The notes under the pieces: model-generated | Database searches by the model: none | Seen by the model: only the letters and a program-made list of their open reading frames with translations | What the model was told of the DNA's origin: nothing | NCBI RefSeq assembly: GCF_019966545.1 | Contig: NZ_JAIMIC010000002.1 | Location: 674,632 to 738,631, forward strand | Direction: 5' to 3' | Origin: Heliomarina baculiformis | Lineage (GTDB): Bacteria; Pseudomonadota; Alphaproteobacteria; Rhodobacterales; Rhodobacteraceae | Length of the DNA stretch: 64,000 nt | Made by a program: the position numbers and the translations under genes | In this document: positions 55,309 through 64,000 of the stretch, one piece after another | Layout: each line of letters starts with the position of its first letter | How positions within the stretch are numbered: position 1 is the stretch's first letter

Positions 55309-55835
55309 CTAGCCAGACAAGTTTGCAATCTTCCGGCATGTGCGCAGGTTTCGACCGGTTGCGGTGCTGCCCAGTGCCCTTTCCATCTTGGCGGCAAGTT
55401 TCGACCGTCCAAAGCCATCCGGCGTGTAAAAATACGCGATGTTGGCGATTATCCTCAGTTCTTCTGACTGTACTCTGAAGTTGCCAATGATTTCCGGATC
55501 AAGCCAAATTTCGCCGTCGGAAAAGAACAGATGCACCTGCCGGTCGTCCTCAGGCTCAAAAGGGCAGGCGTCCAGCGCCTCTCCAAAGCTGGCCGAGGTC
55601 AGGACTATTACCGACAGGTTTAACCCAAACGCGCGCTCCAGAGCGTCGTCATCTGGTTGGCAAGAAAGCGGGGCGAAAACTCCGAGCGAAACAGCAGCTT
55701 GCCCGAGGCCAGAACCGTCCGCACGTCGGACCATCCCAGCCTGTCCGCCAAACCGCGCAGATCCGCCATGTTGAGGTTGTTCGCCCCGCCAACGTTTATG
55801 CCCCGCAGCAGGGCGACACGGTCCGTCATCTCCAC
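55309..55835 (-). pseudogene. DUF1697 gene disrupted by a frameshift
   Basis: The first part, from ATG 55835, reads RVALLRGINVGGANNLNMADLRGL and onwards, the start of the DUF1697 family. It runs into a stop at 55620. The second part continues in another frame (55309-55734) with ALERAFGLNLSVIVL and DGFGRSKLAAKMERALG, which is the family's C-terminal half. The switch lies near 55,640-55,680. The joined product would be about 175 residues, normal for the family. A genuine mutation or a sequencing error would look the same. Confidence 0.8.
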
Positions 55836-55862
55836 ACCTCGGCAGAAAGACGGACCATCGCT

Positions 55863-58800
55863 TTATTCCAGCTCGATCAGCAGATCCTTGGCATCGATCT
55901 GACCGCCGGGCTGCACGTGTACCGCCTTAATCACCGCATCGCGCTCTGCGTGGATGCCGGTTTCCATCTTCATCGCCTCGATGGTTAGCAGCAGATCACC
56001 GGACTTGACCTTTTGCCCCGCGGTGGCCGCAACGCTTGCCACGACACCGGGCATCGGCGCACCGATGTGATTGACGTTACCTGCTTCGGCCTTGATGTGT
56101 TGGGTCGTCGTTGCCTTGACCATCCGGTTGGGCACCCGAACCACACGCGGCTGGCCGTTGAGTTCAAAGAACAATTTTACGTCGCCGTTTTCATCCGTTT
56201 CACCGATAGCCTGCAGCCGAATTTCCAAGGTCTTGCCCGGGTCGATCTCAGCCGCGATCTCTTCGCCCGGCTCCATGCCGTAAAAGAAAGCGTGAGTCGG
56301 CAGGCTGCGCACCGGGCCATAGTTGCGGTGACGGCCCATGTAATCGAGGAAGACCTTTGGATACATAAGATAGCCGTTCAGATCCTCGTCGTCGATCTCC
56401 TTGCCTTCGAGCTCGGCGCGGACCTTGGCGCGGACCTCTTCCAGATCGACCGGGGGCAGGTGCTTGCCCGGGCGCTCGGTCCCGGGTTTCTCGTCTTTCA
56501 ATACCTTCTTGACGATATGGTCTGGGAACCCGCCCGGCGGCTGGCCCAGATTGCCGCGCATCATGTCGATCACGCTGTCGGGAAACGCGACGTCCACGGC
56601 AGGGTCTTCGACCTGTTCGCGTGTCAGTCCCTGGCTGACCATCATCAGCGCCATGTCGCCGACTACCTTGGACGAGGGCGTGACCTTGACGATATCGCCG
56701 AACATCATGTTCACGTCGGCATAGGTGCGGGCGACCTCGTGCCAGCGTTCCTCAAGCCCAAGCGAGCGGGCCTGACCTTTCAGGTTGGTGAACTGACCAC
56801 CGGGCATCTCGTGAAGGTAAACCTCCGAGGCAGGGGCCTGCAGACCGCTTTCAAAGGCTGTATACTGACCGCGCACGGCTTCCCAATAATCCGAAATCGC
56901 GCGAATTGCCTTGATGTCCAGCCCGGTGTCGCGATCCGTGTGGCGCAGCGCTTCGACGACCGAGCCCAGCGTCGCCTGCGACGTGTTCCCGGAAAGTGCG
57001 TCCATCGCACAATCGACCGCATCTACACCCGCCTCTGCGGCGGCGAGGATGGTGGCACAGGCCACGCCCGCGGTATCGTGCGTGTGGAAGTGAATCGGTA
57101 GCCCGACCTCTTCCTTCAAGGCGCGGATCAGGATGCGGGCAGCCGCCGGTTTCAACAGCCCCGCCATGTCTTTAAGACCCAGCACGTGCGAGCCAGCGTC
57201 GCGTAGCTCCTTGGCCATGTTGACATAGTATTTCAGGTCGTACTTGGCGCGGTCCGGATCGTTGATATCGCCTGTATAACAGACCGTGCCTTCACAGATC
57301 TTGCCAGTCTCAAGCACCGCATCCATCGCGACACGCATGTTCTCGACCCAGTTCAGTGAATCGAAAACGCGGAAGACGTCGATGCCGGTTTCGGCCGCGC
57401 GTTTCACAAAAAACTCGACGACGTTATCCGGGTAATTTGTATAGCCAACCCCGTTCGAGCCACGCAAAAGCATCTGCGTCATCAGGTTCGGCATCGCTTC
57501 GCGCAGGTCGCGCAGCCGCTGCCACGGGCATTCCTGCAGGAACCGATAGGCCACGTCGAAAGTCGCGCCGCCCCAGCATTCGACCGAGAAAAGCTGCGGC
57601 AGGTTGGCGGCATAGGTCGGGGCCACCTTGATCATGTCGATGGAGCGCATCCGCGTCGCCAGCAGCGACTGGTGCCCGTCGCGCATGGTGGTGTCGGTGA
57701 TCAAAAGCTGACGCTGAGCCTTCATCCAGTCGGCGACCGCCTGCGGGCCTTTCTGCTCCAAAAGGTTGCGCGTACCCATCATCGGCTCGCCATTCGGTTT
57801 GGGCGGTTTCGCGGGTTTCAGATCGGGATGGGGTTCGGGGCGTCCCTTCGTTTCGGGATGTCCGTTCACCGTAATGTCGGCGATGTAATTCAGAACCTTG
57901 GTGCCCCGGTCGCGCCGCTTGGAGAACTGGAACAGCTCGGGCGTCTCGTCGATAAACGTGGTCGTGTATTCGTTTGACAGGAAGGTCGGGTGCTTCAGCA
58001 AGTTTTCGACGAAAGCGATATTGGTGCTAACGCCCCGGATGCGAAATTCGCGCAGCGCCCGGTCCATCCGCTTGATCGCCATTTCCGGGGTGGGGGCCTT
58101 GGCGGTGATCTTGGTCAGAAGGGAATCGTAATACCGCGTGATGACGCCACCCGCATAGGCGGTCCCGCCATCAAGACGGATCCCCATGCCTGTGGCGGAA
58201 CGATAGGCGGTGAGACGACCGTAGTCGGGGATGAAGTTGTTCTGCGGATCTTCGGTCGTCACCCGGCATTGCAGCGCATGGCCGGTCAGTTTCACATCAT
58301 CCTGCGTTTCCTTGCCGGTCGCCTCGGCGATGGTCTTGCCCTCGGCAATCAGGATCTGCGCGCGCACGATATCGATTCCGGTGACCTCCTCGGTCACCGT
58401 GTGTTCGACCTGAACCCTCGGATTGACCTCGATAAAAAAGAACTGGCCCGAGGCCATATCCATCAGGAACTCGACCGTACCGGCGCATTCGTAGTTCACG
58501 TGCTTGCAAATCTTGTAGCCAAGCTCGCAAATCTCGGCGCGCTGTTCGTCCGACAGGTAAGGGGCAGGGGCGCGTTCGACGACCTTCTGGTTACGCCGCT
58601 GTACTGAACAGTCCCGCTCAAAGAGGTGATACATCCCGCCATGCTTGTCGCCAAGGATCTGCACCTCGACGTGGCGGGCGCGGGTGATCATCTTTTCAAG
58701 ATAACCTTCGCCATTGCCAAAGGCGGCCTCGGCCTCGCGCCGTCCTTCCTTGACCTTTTCGGCGAGCTCTTTCTCTGACTTGATCGGACGCATCCCGCGT

Positions 58801-59303
58801 CCGCCACCGCCCCATGAGGCCTTGAGCATGAGCGGATAGCCGACTTCGGCTGCCTGCTTGCGAATTTCTTCCATGTCATCGCCCAGCACTTCGGTCGCAG
58901 GAACAACCGGCACACCAGCCTCAATGGCGACCTGACGGGCGCTGGCCTTGTCGCCAAGCTTGCGCATGGTTTCCGCGCGAGGACCGATAAAGGTGATTCC
59001 CGCGTGGTCGCAGGCATCCACGAAATCCGGGTTCTCGCTTAGCAGACCATAGCCGGGATGAATCGCATCCGCGCCGCTTGCCTTGGCCACACGGATAATA
59101 TCGTCGATCGAGAGGTAAGCAGCGACAGGTCCAAGCCCTTCACCGACACGATAGGCTTCGTCGGCCTTGAAACGGTGCAGGCCAAGCTTGTCCTCTTCGG
59201 CATAGATGGCGACCGTTTTCTTGCCCATCTCATTCGCGGCCCGCATGATGCGGATGGCGATCTCTCCCCGGTTGGCGATGAGAATCTTTGAAAATTCAGG
59301 CAT
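55863..59303 (-). CDS. pyc: Pyruvate carboxylase
   Basis: Biotin enzyme making oxaloacetate from pyruvate, bicarbonate and ATP, the main anaplerotic step. The single 1146-residue chain has three domains. Biotin carboxylase (1-450) shows GGGGRGM for the ATP-grasp loop and FFIEVNPRVQVEHTVTEE. Carboxyltransferase (about 530-810) shows DTTMRDGHQSLLATR and FHTHDT with the zinc histidines. The biotin carrier (1075-1146) has EAMKMETG with biotinylated Lys1112. Length is the usual one for the alpha4 form, and an allosteric linker is present. It is followed by the disrupted DUF1697 gene. Confidence 0.97.
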   Translation of the reverse strand: MPEFSKILIANRGEIAIRIMRAANEMGKKTVAIYAEEDKLGLHRFKADEAYRVGEGLGPVAAYLSIDDIIRVAKASGADAIHPGYGLLSENPDFVDACDHAGITFIGPRAETMRKLGDKASARQVAIEAGVPVVPATEVLGDDMEEIRKQAAEVGYPLMLKASWGGGGRGMRPIKSEKELAEKVKEGRREAEAAFGNGEGYLEKMITRARHVEVQILGDKHGGMYHLFERDCSVQRRNQKVVERAPAPYLSDEQRAEICELGYKICKHVNYECAGTVEFLMDMASGQFFFIEVNPRVQVEHTVTEEVTGIDIVRAQILIAEGKTIAEATGKETQDDVKLTGHALQCRVTTEDPQNNFIPDYGRLTAYRSATGMGIRLDGGTAYAGGVITRYYDSLLTKITAKAPTPEMAIKRMDRALREFRIRGVSTNIAFVENLLKHPTFLSNEYTTTFIDETPELFQFSKRRDRGTKVLNYIADITVNGHPETKGRPEPHPDLKPAKPPKPNGEPMMGTRNLLEQKGPQAVADWMKAQRQLLITDTTMRDGHQSLLATRMRSIDMIKVAPTYAANLPQLFSVECWGGATFDVAYRFLQECPWQRLRDLREAMPNLMTQMLLRGSNGVGYTNYPDNVVEFFVKRAAETGIDVFRVFDSLNWVENMRVAMDAVLETGKICEGTVCYTGDINDPDRAKYDLKYYVNMAKELRDAGSHVLGLKDMAGLLKPAAARILIRALKEEVGLPIHFHTHDTAGVACATILAAAEAGVDAVDCAMDALSGNTSQATLGSVVEALRHTDRDTGLDIKAIRAISDYWEAVRGQYTAFESGLQAPASEVYLHEMPGGQFTNLKGQARSLGLEERWHEVARTYADVNMMFGDIVKVTPSSKVVGDMALMMVSQGLTREQVEDPAVDVAFPDSVIDMMRGNLGQPPGGFPDHIVKKVLKDEKPGTERPGKHLPPVDLEEVRAKVRAELEGKEIDDEDLNGYLMYPKVFLDYMGRHRNYGPVRSLPTHAFFYGMEPGEEIAAEIDPGKTLEIRLQAIGETDENGDVKLFFELNGQPRVVRVPNRMVKATTTQHIKAEAGNVNHIGAPMPGVVASVAATAGQKVKSGDLLLTIEAMKMETGIHAERDAVIKAVHVQPGGQIDAKDLLIELE

Positions 59304-59394
59304 TTAGGGTCTCCCTTCCCAGGTACTTAGCGACCTTGCCGACTGGCTATCACTTAGTTAACAAACGATATGCTGCAACGCGGCGCAAGCAATA

Positions 59395-60561
59395 TCAATA
59401 CGCTCTCCCTGCAGGATCGATATGGTCCAGCGAAATCGGCTTGGGTAGGCCCGAGAAGCTTTCGATACCCAGCTGTCCCATGTTCGCGATCAGGTCGAGC
59501 CTAAGCATATCTATCAGATGGGCCGGTCCCTGCGAACCAAGCGCGCCAAGCGCGTAATGAAAAGCACGCGCCAGCATGACAAAATCTGCCCCCAGCGCGA
59601 GCGCACGCAGAATATCCAGTCCGCCTTCGACCCCGCCATCGAAAATCAGCGGCAGTTCGGTGGCGGCGCGAATCGCAGGCAGCGCCTCGATCGAGGCCAT
59701 CGCGCCATCGAACTGGCGTCCGGCGTGGTTTGACACCCAGATCGCATCGACACCAAGGTCTTCCAGCGCGCGGGCGTCGGCAACCCGCATCACACCCTTG
59801 ACCACAAAGGGCCCATCCCAGTGATCGCGCAACCAGCGGGCGTATTCCCAGTCCGGCGAGGTCCGCAAAAGGTAGCCGACATGGGCGGTCGATGGCAGGT
59901 TCGCGTGCTCTTCGCCGATATATTTGTCGAGCCCCCGCATATGCGGCATGCCGCGACGGGCCATGCCCCGCGCCCATGACGGGCAGCGCATGACCTGCGC
60001 CATAAGCCGTGGCGTGAGGCGGGGCGGCTGTGTCAGTCCAGATCGTGTCTGTCGTTCGCGCCGCGATGACACGGGCACATCGGCGGTCAGCACCAGTGTC
60101 GTGAACCCGCTGTCGCGCGCACGCTGCAACATGTCCGTGCGGATACTCTCGTCCTTTGGCGGATACATCTGGAACCACCCATGCTTGCCCAGCACGGGTG
60201 CCACGTCCTCTGGGCTCTGGCTGGCGACCGTGCTTAGCGTATAGGGCAACCCGGCTTCTGCCGCCGCCTGCGCCAGCAGCTGTTCCGCGCCAGGCCAGAT
60301 CAGGCCCGACATACCCACCGGTGAAATGCCAAAGGGCAGGGGGAATTCATGACCCAGAAATGTCTGCCGCAGGTCCGGCGTCTGCTCGCCATGCAGGATC
60401 GATGGCTCGAAACCGATCCTGTCCAGGGCCAGCCGGTTGCGCTGCTTGGTCGCTTCCTGCCCGGTTCCGCTGTCGAGGTATTCCCAGACGAATTTCGGGA
60501 TGCGCCGCCGCGCTCTCTTTTTCAGATCGTAAAGTCCGGGGTATTTGCCGTGTAGGTCCAT
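59395..60561 (-). CDS. lldD: FMN-dependent alpha-hydroxy-acid dehydrogenase (L-lactate dehydrogenase type)
   Basis: A 388-residue FMN enzyme oxidising an L-2-hydroxy acid, most likely L-lactate to pyruvate. FMN site residues lie in FGISPVGMSGLIWPGAE and TLSTVASQSPEDV. The active-site signature reads SNHAGRQFDG, where the usual form is SNHGGRQLD; the catalytic His and Arg remain. LIFDGGVEGGLDILRALALGAD is the phosphate-binding part. It stands beside pyruvate carboxylase on the same strand (91-base gap), consistent with lactate feeding to oxaloacetate. Glycolate or other hydroxy acids are possible substrates. Confidence 0.9.
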   Translation of the reverse strand: MDLHGKYPGLYDLKKRARRRIPKFVWEYLDSGTGQEATKQRNRLALDRIGFEPSILHGEQTPDLRQTFLGHEFPLPFGISPVGMSGLIWPGAEQLLAQAAAEAGLPYTLSTVASQSPEDVAPVLGKHGWFQMYPPKDESIRTDMLQRARDSGFTTLVLTADVPVSSRRERQTRSGLTQPPRLTPRLMAQVMRCPSWARGMARRGMPHMRGLDKYIGEEHANLPSTAHVGYLLRTSPDWEYARWLRDHWDGPFVVKGVMRVADARALEDLGVDAIWVSNHAGRQFDGAMASIEALPAIRAATELPLIFDGGVEGGLDILRALALGADFVMLARAFHYALGALGSQGPAHLIDMLRLDLIANMGQLGIESFSGLPKPISLDHIDPAGRAY

Positions 60562-60706
60562 GATCGCATTTGCGTGCAGGCCGAAAGGATTGTCCAGTCA
60601 ATCCCTGCCCGCTTGGAAGGCCGTGTCAAATCTGCCCTTGAATTTATGAAGAACGAAATGCGAACGTATCTTTAAACCCCGGCCATGCTGCGATAGGTTG
60701 AAATGT

Positions 60707-63121
60707 ATGAGCACTTTCGACGATACGGACGCCTTTGAGGCCGCCTCTCTCTCCGCCCGCGCCATGGCTGCGCGGCCGACACCCTATCTCGACGGGCTGA
60801 ACCCGGCGCAGCGCGAGGCGGTGCAAACCCTTGACGGGCCAGTGCTGATGCTGGCCGGCGCGGGCACCGGCAAGACCCGTGCACTCACCGCCCGGATCGT
60901 GCATCTGTTGAATACCGGCACAGCGCGTCCGAACGAAATTCTCGCGGTGACCTTTACCAACAAGGCCGCGCGCGAAATGAAAAACCGGGTCGGTCAGATG
61001 CTCGGCCAATCGATCGAAGGCATGCCGTGGCTTGGCACCTTCCACGCGATCTGCGTCAAGCTGTTGCGCCGCCATGCCGAACTGGTCGGTCTCAAGTCCA
61101 ACTTCACCATCCTCGATACCGACGATCAGATCCGCCTGCTGAAACAACTGATTTCCGCCGCGAATATCGATGACAAGCGTTGGCCCGCCCGCATGCTGGC
61201 CTCTTTCATCGACGACTGGAAGAACCGCGCGCTGACGCCGGACAAGGTGCCGGCTTCGGACGCGGGCCATTATAATCACCGCGGCACCGAGCTCTACGAC
61301 CAATACCAGACCCGCCTGAAAGAGCTGAACGCTGTCGATTTTGGCGATCTTCTTCTGCACATGGTGACGATTTTCCAGACGCATGAGGATGTTCTTCAGC
61401 AGTACCAGCGCTGGTTCAAATACATTCTGGTCGATGAATATCAGGATACCAACGTCGCCCAGTACCTCTGGCTGCGGCTGCTTGCTCAGGGCCACAAAAA
61501 TATCTGCTGCGTCGGCGACGACGACCAGTCGATCTATGGCTGGCGAGGCGCCGAAGTGGGCAATATCCTTCGGTTTGAAAAGGATTTTCCCGGTGCCCAT
61601 GTGGTCCGTCTGGAACAGAACTACCGGTCGACCCCGCATATCCTCGCGGCCGCTTCCGGTGTTATCCGGGGCAATCAGGGCCGGCTTGGCAAGGAACTTT
61701 GGACCGAGGAGCAGGACGGCGAAAAGATCCGTCTGATCGGTCATTGGGATGGCGAGGAAGAAGCCCGCTGGGTCGGTGAGGAAATCGAGGCGATGCAGGG
61801 CGGCACCCGCGGCATGCGCGGCTTCGATCTCGACGACATGGCGATTCTCGTGCGCGCCTCCCACCAGATGCGTGCCTTCGAGGACCGTTTTCTGACGATC
61901 GGTTTGCCCTATCGCGTCATCGGCGGTCCGCGATTTTACGAACGGCTCGAAATCCGCGATGCGATGGCCTACTTCCGCATCGCGACCTCGCCCGATGACG
62001 ATCTGGCGTTCGAGCGGATCGTGAACACGCCCAAGCGCGGTCTCGGTAACAAGGCGCAGCAGATCATCCAGACCACCGCGCGAGACAATGGCGTGTCGCT
62101 GATAGACGGGGCAAGGATCGCCCTGCAGGAAGGCGCGATCAAGGGCAAGGGTGGGGGCGAATTGCGTCATCTTGTCGACGGGATCGCGCGCTGGCACGAG
62201 ATGACACGCGGCCCGCGTATTGTGATCTCAGACAGTGACGACAGCGTGATCGAAGACCTCGATAGCCCCTCCGAGTTTGGTTCGCCCGAGACACCGCATA
62301 CGGAACTGGCCGAGATCATTCTCGACGAATCCGGCTATACGGCGATGTGGCAGAACGACAAGACGCCCGAGGCGCCGGGGCGGCTGGAAAACCTGAAAGA
62401 GTTGATCAAGGCACTGGAATCTTTTGAAAACCTTCAGGGCTTTCTCGAACACGTCAGCCTGATCATGGACAACGAGCAGGCGGATTCCGATGCCAAGGTC
62501 AGCATCATGACCCTTCATGCCGCCAAGGGACTCGAATTCCCGGCGGTGTTCCTGCCCGGGTGGGAGGATGGCCTCTTCCCCTCGCAGCGCAGCATGGATG
62601 AATCCGGCCTCAAAGGGCTCGAGGAAGAACGCAGGCTGGCTTATGTCGGGATAACTAGGGCCGAAGAGATTTGTACGATCTCATTTGCAGCCAACAGGCG
62701 CGTCTTCGGCCAGTGGCAATCGTCCATGCCGTCGCGTTTCATCGATGAACTGCCCGAGGAGCATGTTGATGTTCTCACCCCGCCGGGTCTCTACGGGGGC
62801 GGTAGCATGGCGGGCATGTCAGGCGGCGGGATCGAAGAACGGGTCGCAAAGGCGAATGTCTACAACTCTCCCGGTTGGAAACGGCTTCAGGAGAACTCGA
62901 ACCGGCGCGGTTTGTCACAGCCGAAAGAGACCCGGAACACGGTAATAGATGTAACCGCGACCAGCAGTTTCACCGTTGGTGAGCGCGTTTTCCATCAAAA
63001 GTTCGGCTACGGCGCAATTCTGAATATCGAGGGCGATAAGCTGGAAATCGATTTTGAGAAAGCCGGTATCAAGAAAATCGTCGCCCAGTTCGTAAGTTCG
63101 ATCGAGGATATGCCCTTTTGA
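60707..63121 (+). CDS. uvrD: ATP-dependent DNA helicase, UvrD/PcrA family
   Basis: An 804-residue superfamily 1 3'-5' helicase for repair and replication restart. Motif I GAGTGKTRAL, Ia TFTNKAAREM, II VDEYQDTN, III GDDDQSIYGWRGA, IV QNYRS, V TLHAAKGLEF, and VI VGITRAEE are all present. ATG 60707 is preferred; an upstream TTG would add three residues. Between motifs IV and V is an acidic insert (SDSDDSVIEDLDSPSEF, about residues 505-525) usual for Rhodobacterales versions. The C-terminus ends in a KxGYGxI-type Tudor-like domain (FHQKFGYGAI) known to bind RNA polymerase in PcrA. Divergent from lldD. Confidence 0.94.
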   Translation: MSTFDDTDAFEAASLSARAMAARPTPYLDGLNPAQREAVQTLDGPVLMLAGAGTGKTRALTARIVHLLNTGTARPNEILAVTFTNKAAREMKNRVGQMLGQSIEGMPWLGTFHAICVKLLRRHAELVGLKSNFTILDTDDQIRLLKQLISAANIDDKRWPARMLASFIDDWKNRALTPDKVPASDAGHYNHRGTELYDQYQTRLKELNAVDFGDLLLHMVTIFQTHEDVLQQYQRWFKYILVDEYQDTNVAQYLWLRLLAQGHKNICCVGDDDQSIYGWRGAEVGNILRFEKDFPGAHVVRLEQNYRSTPHILAAASGVIRGNQGRLGKELWTEEQDGEKIRLIGHWDGEEEARWVGEEIEAMQGGTRGMRGFDLDDMAILVRASHQMRAFEDRFLTIGLPYRVIGGPRFYERLEIRDAMAYFRIATSPDDDLAFERIVNTPKRGLGNKAQQIIQTTARDNGVSLIDGARIALQEGAIKGKGGGELRHLVDGIARWHEMTRGPRIVISDSDDSVIEDLDSPSEFGSPETPHTELAEIILDESGYTAMWQNDKTPEAPGRLENLKELIKALESFENLQGFLEHVSLIMDNEQADSDAKVSIMTLHAAKGLEFPAVFLPGWEDGLFPSQRSMDESGLKGLEEERRLAYVGITRAEEICTISFAANRRVFGQWQSSMPSRFIDELPEEHVDVLTPPGLYGGGSMAGMSGGGIEERVAKANVYNSPGWKRLQENSNRRGLSQPKETRNTVIDVTATSSFTVGERVFHQKFGYGAILNIEGDKLEIDFEKAGIKKIVAQFVSSIEDMPF

Positions 63122-63153
63122 CCAGGGCTTATCCCGTCAACGGTCAATTCCAG

Positions 63154-63984
63154 TCACGCACGCATGGCCATTTTCTGTAGAGACATACCGCTTGCTTGCT
63201 TTGAACCCGTCTTGAAAAAGTCCACTTCGTTCAAAAGCGTCAGGGTTGCGTCTTTCATCTTTGCGATGACCTGCGTGTTATCTTCGAACATGGATGCGTT
63301 GTCCTGAGTGGACCGGTCGAGTTCGTCGGTGGAGGATGCGATATGCTTGATGCCAGCGGCCTGATCATCCGCGCTCTCCGCAACTGAATCGATATTTTGA
63401 GCGACGGTCAGGATAGAATTGGTGATCACTTTCAGTGCCTCGCCGCTCAGGTTGACGAGCCGCACGCCCTCGTCGACTTTTTCCCCGGTGTCCGAAATCA
63501 CGCTGGAGATTTCGCTCGCCGCTTCCAGTGAGCGTGCGGCCAATGCCCTGACTTCGGATGCAACCACAGCAAAACCACGACCCGACTCGCCGGCACGGGC
63601 CGCCTCGATTCCCGCGTTGAGCGCGAGAAGATTGGTCTGAAAGGCTATTCCATTTATCAGGTCGATGATTTTTGAAATGGAATCCGAGCTTTCCTTGATC
63701 TCCTGCATGGCAGCGACAGCCTGATCGACCGTCGCGATGCCGCTTTGCGATTCCTGAACCACGCTGGCGGCGCTGCTCCTCGCTTTCCGCGCATTCTCCA
63801 ATGCGCCGGAGACCGACTTCTCGATCTGAGAAAGGGCGGCGCTGGTTTCTTCCAGCGCGGCAGAGTTTCGGACAGTACGCTGCGAGAGGCTTTCCGAAGA
63901 CTTGGAAAGATCGCCCGCGTAACTGGACCTGTCGCGGTTTGATGCCGCTCCTTTGATAGCATTTACTGCAACAAAGGAGACTGA
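63154..63984 (-). pseudogene. 5'-truncated methyl-accepting chemotaxis protein
   Basis: The frame encodes the signalling part of an [46 protein letters not shown] and a complete C-terminal helix, ending at Lys/Ala-rich residues. Reading upstream, MCP similarity fades at AGDLSKSS and a TAG stop occurs at 63985-63987, with no ATG or GTG start between; a TTG at 63801 could only make a soluble fragment of 215 residues. No membrane or sensor domain is encoded. A plus-strand gene with a strong ribosome site begins at once on the other side, so the 5' end is missing rather than out of view. Confidence 0.65.
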
Positions 63985-63986
63985 CT

Positions 63987-64000
63987 ATGGGACTGAAACG
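63987..64000 (+). CDS. Start of an unknown plus-strand gene (partial)
   Basis: ATG 63987 with AAAGGAGA eight bases upstream opens a frame MGLKR that leaves the window. Five residues are too few to identify it. The strong ribosome site is the only evidence. Confidence 0.45.

Noticed and set aside
60644..62197. 517-codon minus-strand frame opposite uvrD
   Set aside because: Antisense to helicase motifs I-IV; composition reflects third-position GC bias.

Overview
The window is chromosomal DNA of an alphaproteobacterium, most likely a marine Rhodobacterales (roseobacter group) member. The evidence is GC-rich coding sequence (58 to 63 percent in stretches counted by hand), many 4-bp ATGA/GTGA gene overlaps, the cdd-deoA-deoB-upp salvage cluster, a VPLPA-type C-terminal sorting signal, an Fe-S photolyase of the PhrB/CryB type, split glyQ/glyS, and a fadJ-fadA-GST-acyl-CoA dehydrogenase cluster headed by MerR regulators. 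No insertion sequence, CRISPR array, rRNA gene or replication origin was seen.

Layout. 0.2-3.9 kb: pyrimidine nucleoside salvage (cdd, deoA, deoB, upp). 3.9-9.4 kb: an exported repeat-rich protein, a one-TM protein of unknown function, an acyl-CoA synthetase, a sulfotransferase and a VPLPA-CTERM surface protein. 9.8-12 kb: Fe-S photolyase with an SDR oxidoreductase. 12.1-20.8 kb: a minus-strand fatty-acid beta-oxidation block (fadJ, fadA, GST, two acyl-CoA dehydrogenases) followed by two paralogous MerR regulators with a perfect inverted repeat between them. 20.9-23.2 kb: two hotdog thioesterases and a MATE exporter in overlapping frames.

23.5-32.2 kb is a self-contained chemotaxis locus: an exported PDC-like sensor, a transmembrane MCP with PAS domains and a C-terminal WxxF tail, CheD, a STAS protein, CheY, CheA, CheW, CheR, a second CheY and a small terminal protein with a DxxxQ motif that may be a CheZ/CheT-type phosphatase. 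No CheB is present. The locus is far more AT-rich than its flanks (41 to 47 percent GC in sampled stretches) and ends in about 500 bp of gene-free AT-rich DNA, suggesting horizontal acquisition.

32.7-41 kb: truA, a YcjX-GNAT-YcjF operon, a CHRD-like/RTX calcium-binding protein and ileS. 41.2-54.8 kb: a SPOR/peptidoglycan-binding protein with a trypsin-like domain that has lost its whole catalytic triad, glyQ, two small membrane-protein genes, glyS, a PPDK with altered ATP-grasp residues, a SleB-type wall hydrolase, then folB (with an extra C-terminal domain), folP and glmM. 54.9-64 kb: tRNA-Gly(GCC), a 23-codon membrane peptide, a frameshifted DUF1697 gene, pyruvate carboxylase, an FMN-dependent hydroxy-acid dehydrogenase, a UvrD/PcrA helicase, and a 5'-truncated MCP that runs to the window edge.

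Most genes are housekeeping or common accessory genes. The parts most worth a second look are the compositionally foreign che locus with its candidate phosphatase and exported sensor, the dead-protease SPOR protein, the atypical PPDK, and the FolB fusion. Motifs and codon choices were read directly from the sequence. Family names rest on remembered motifs, and no database search was possible.
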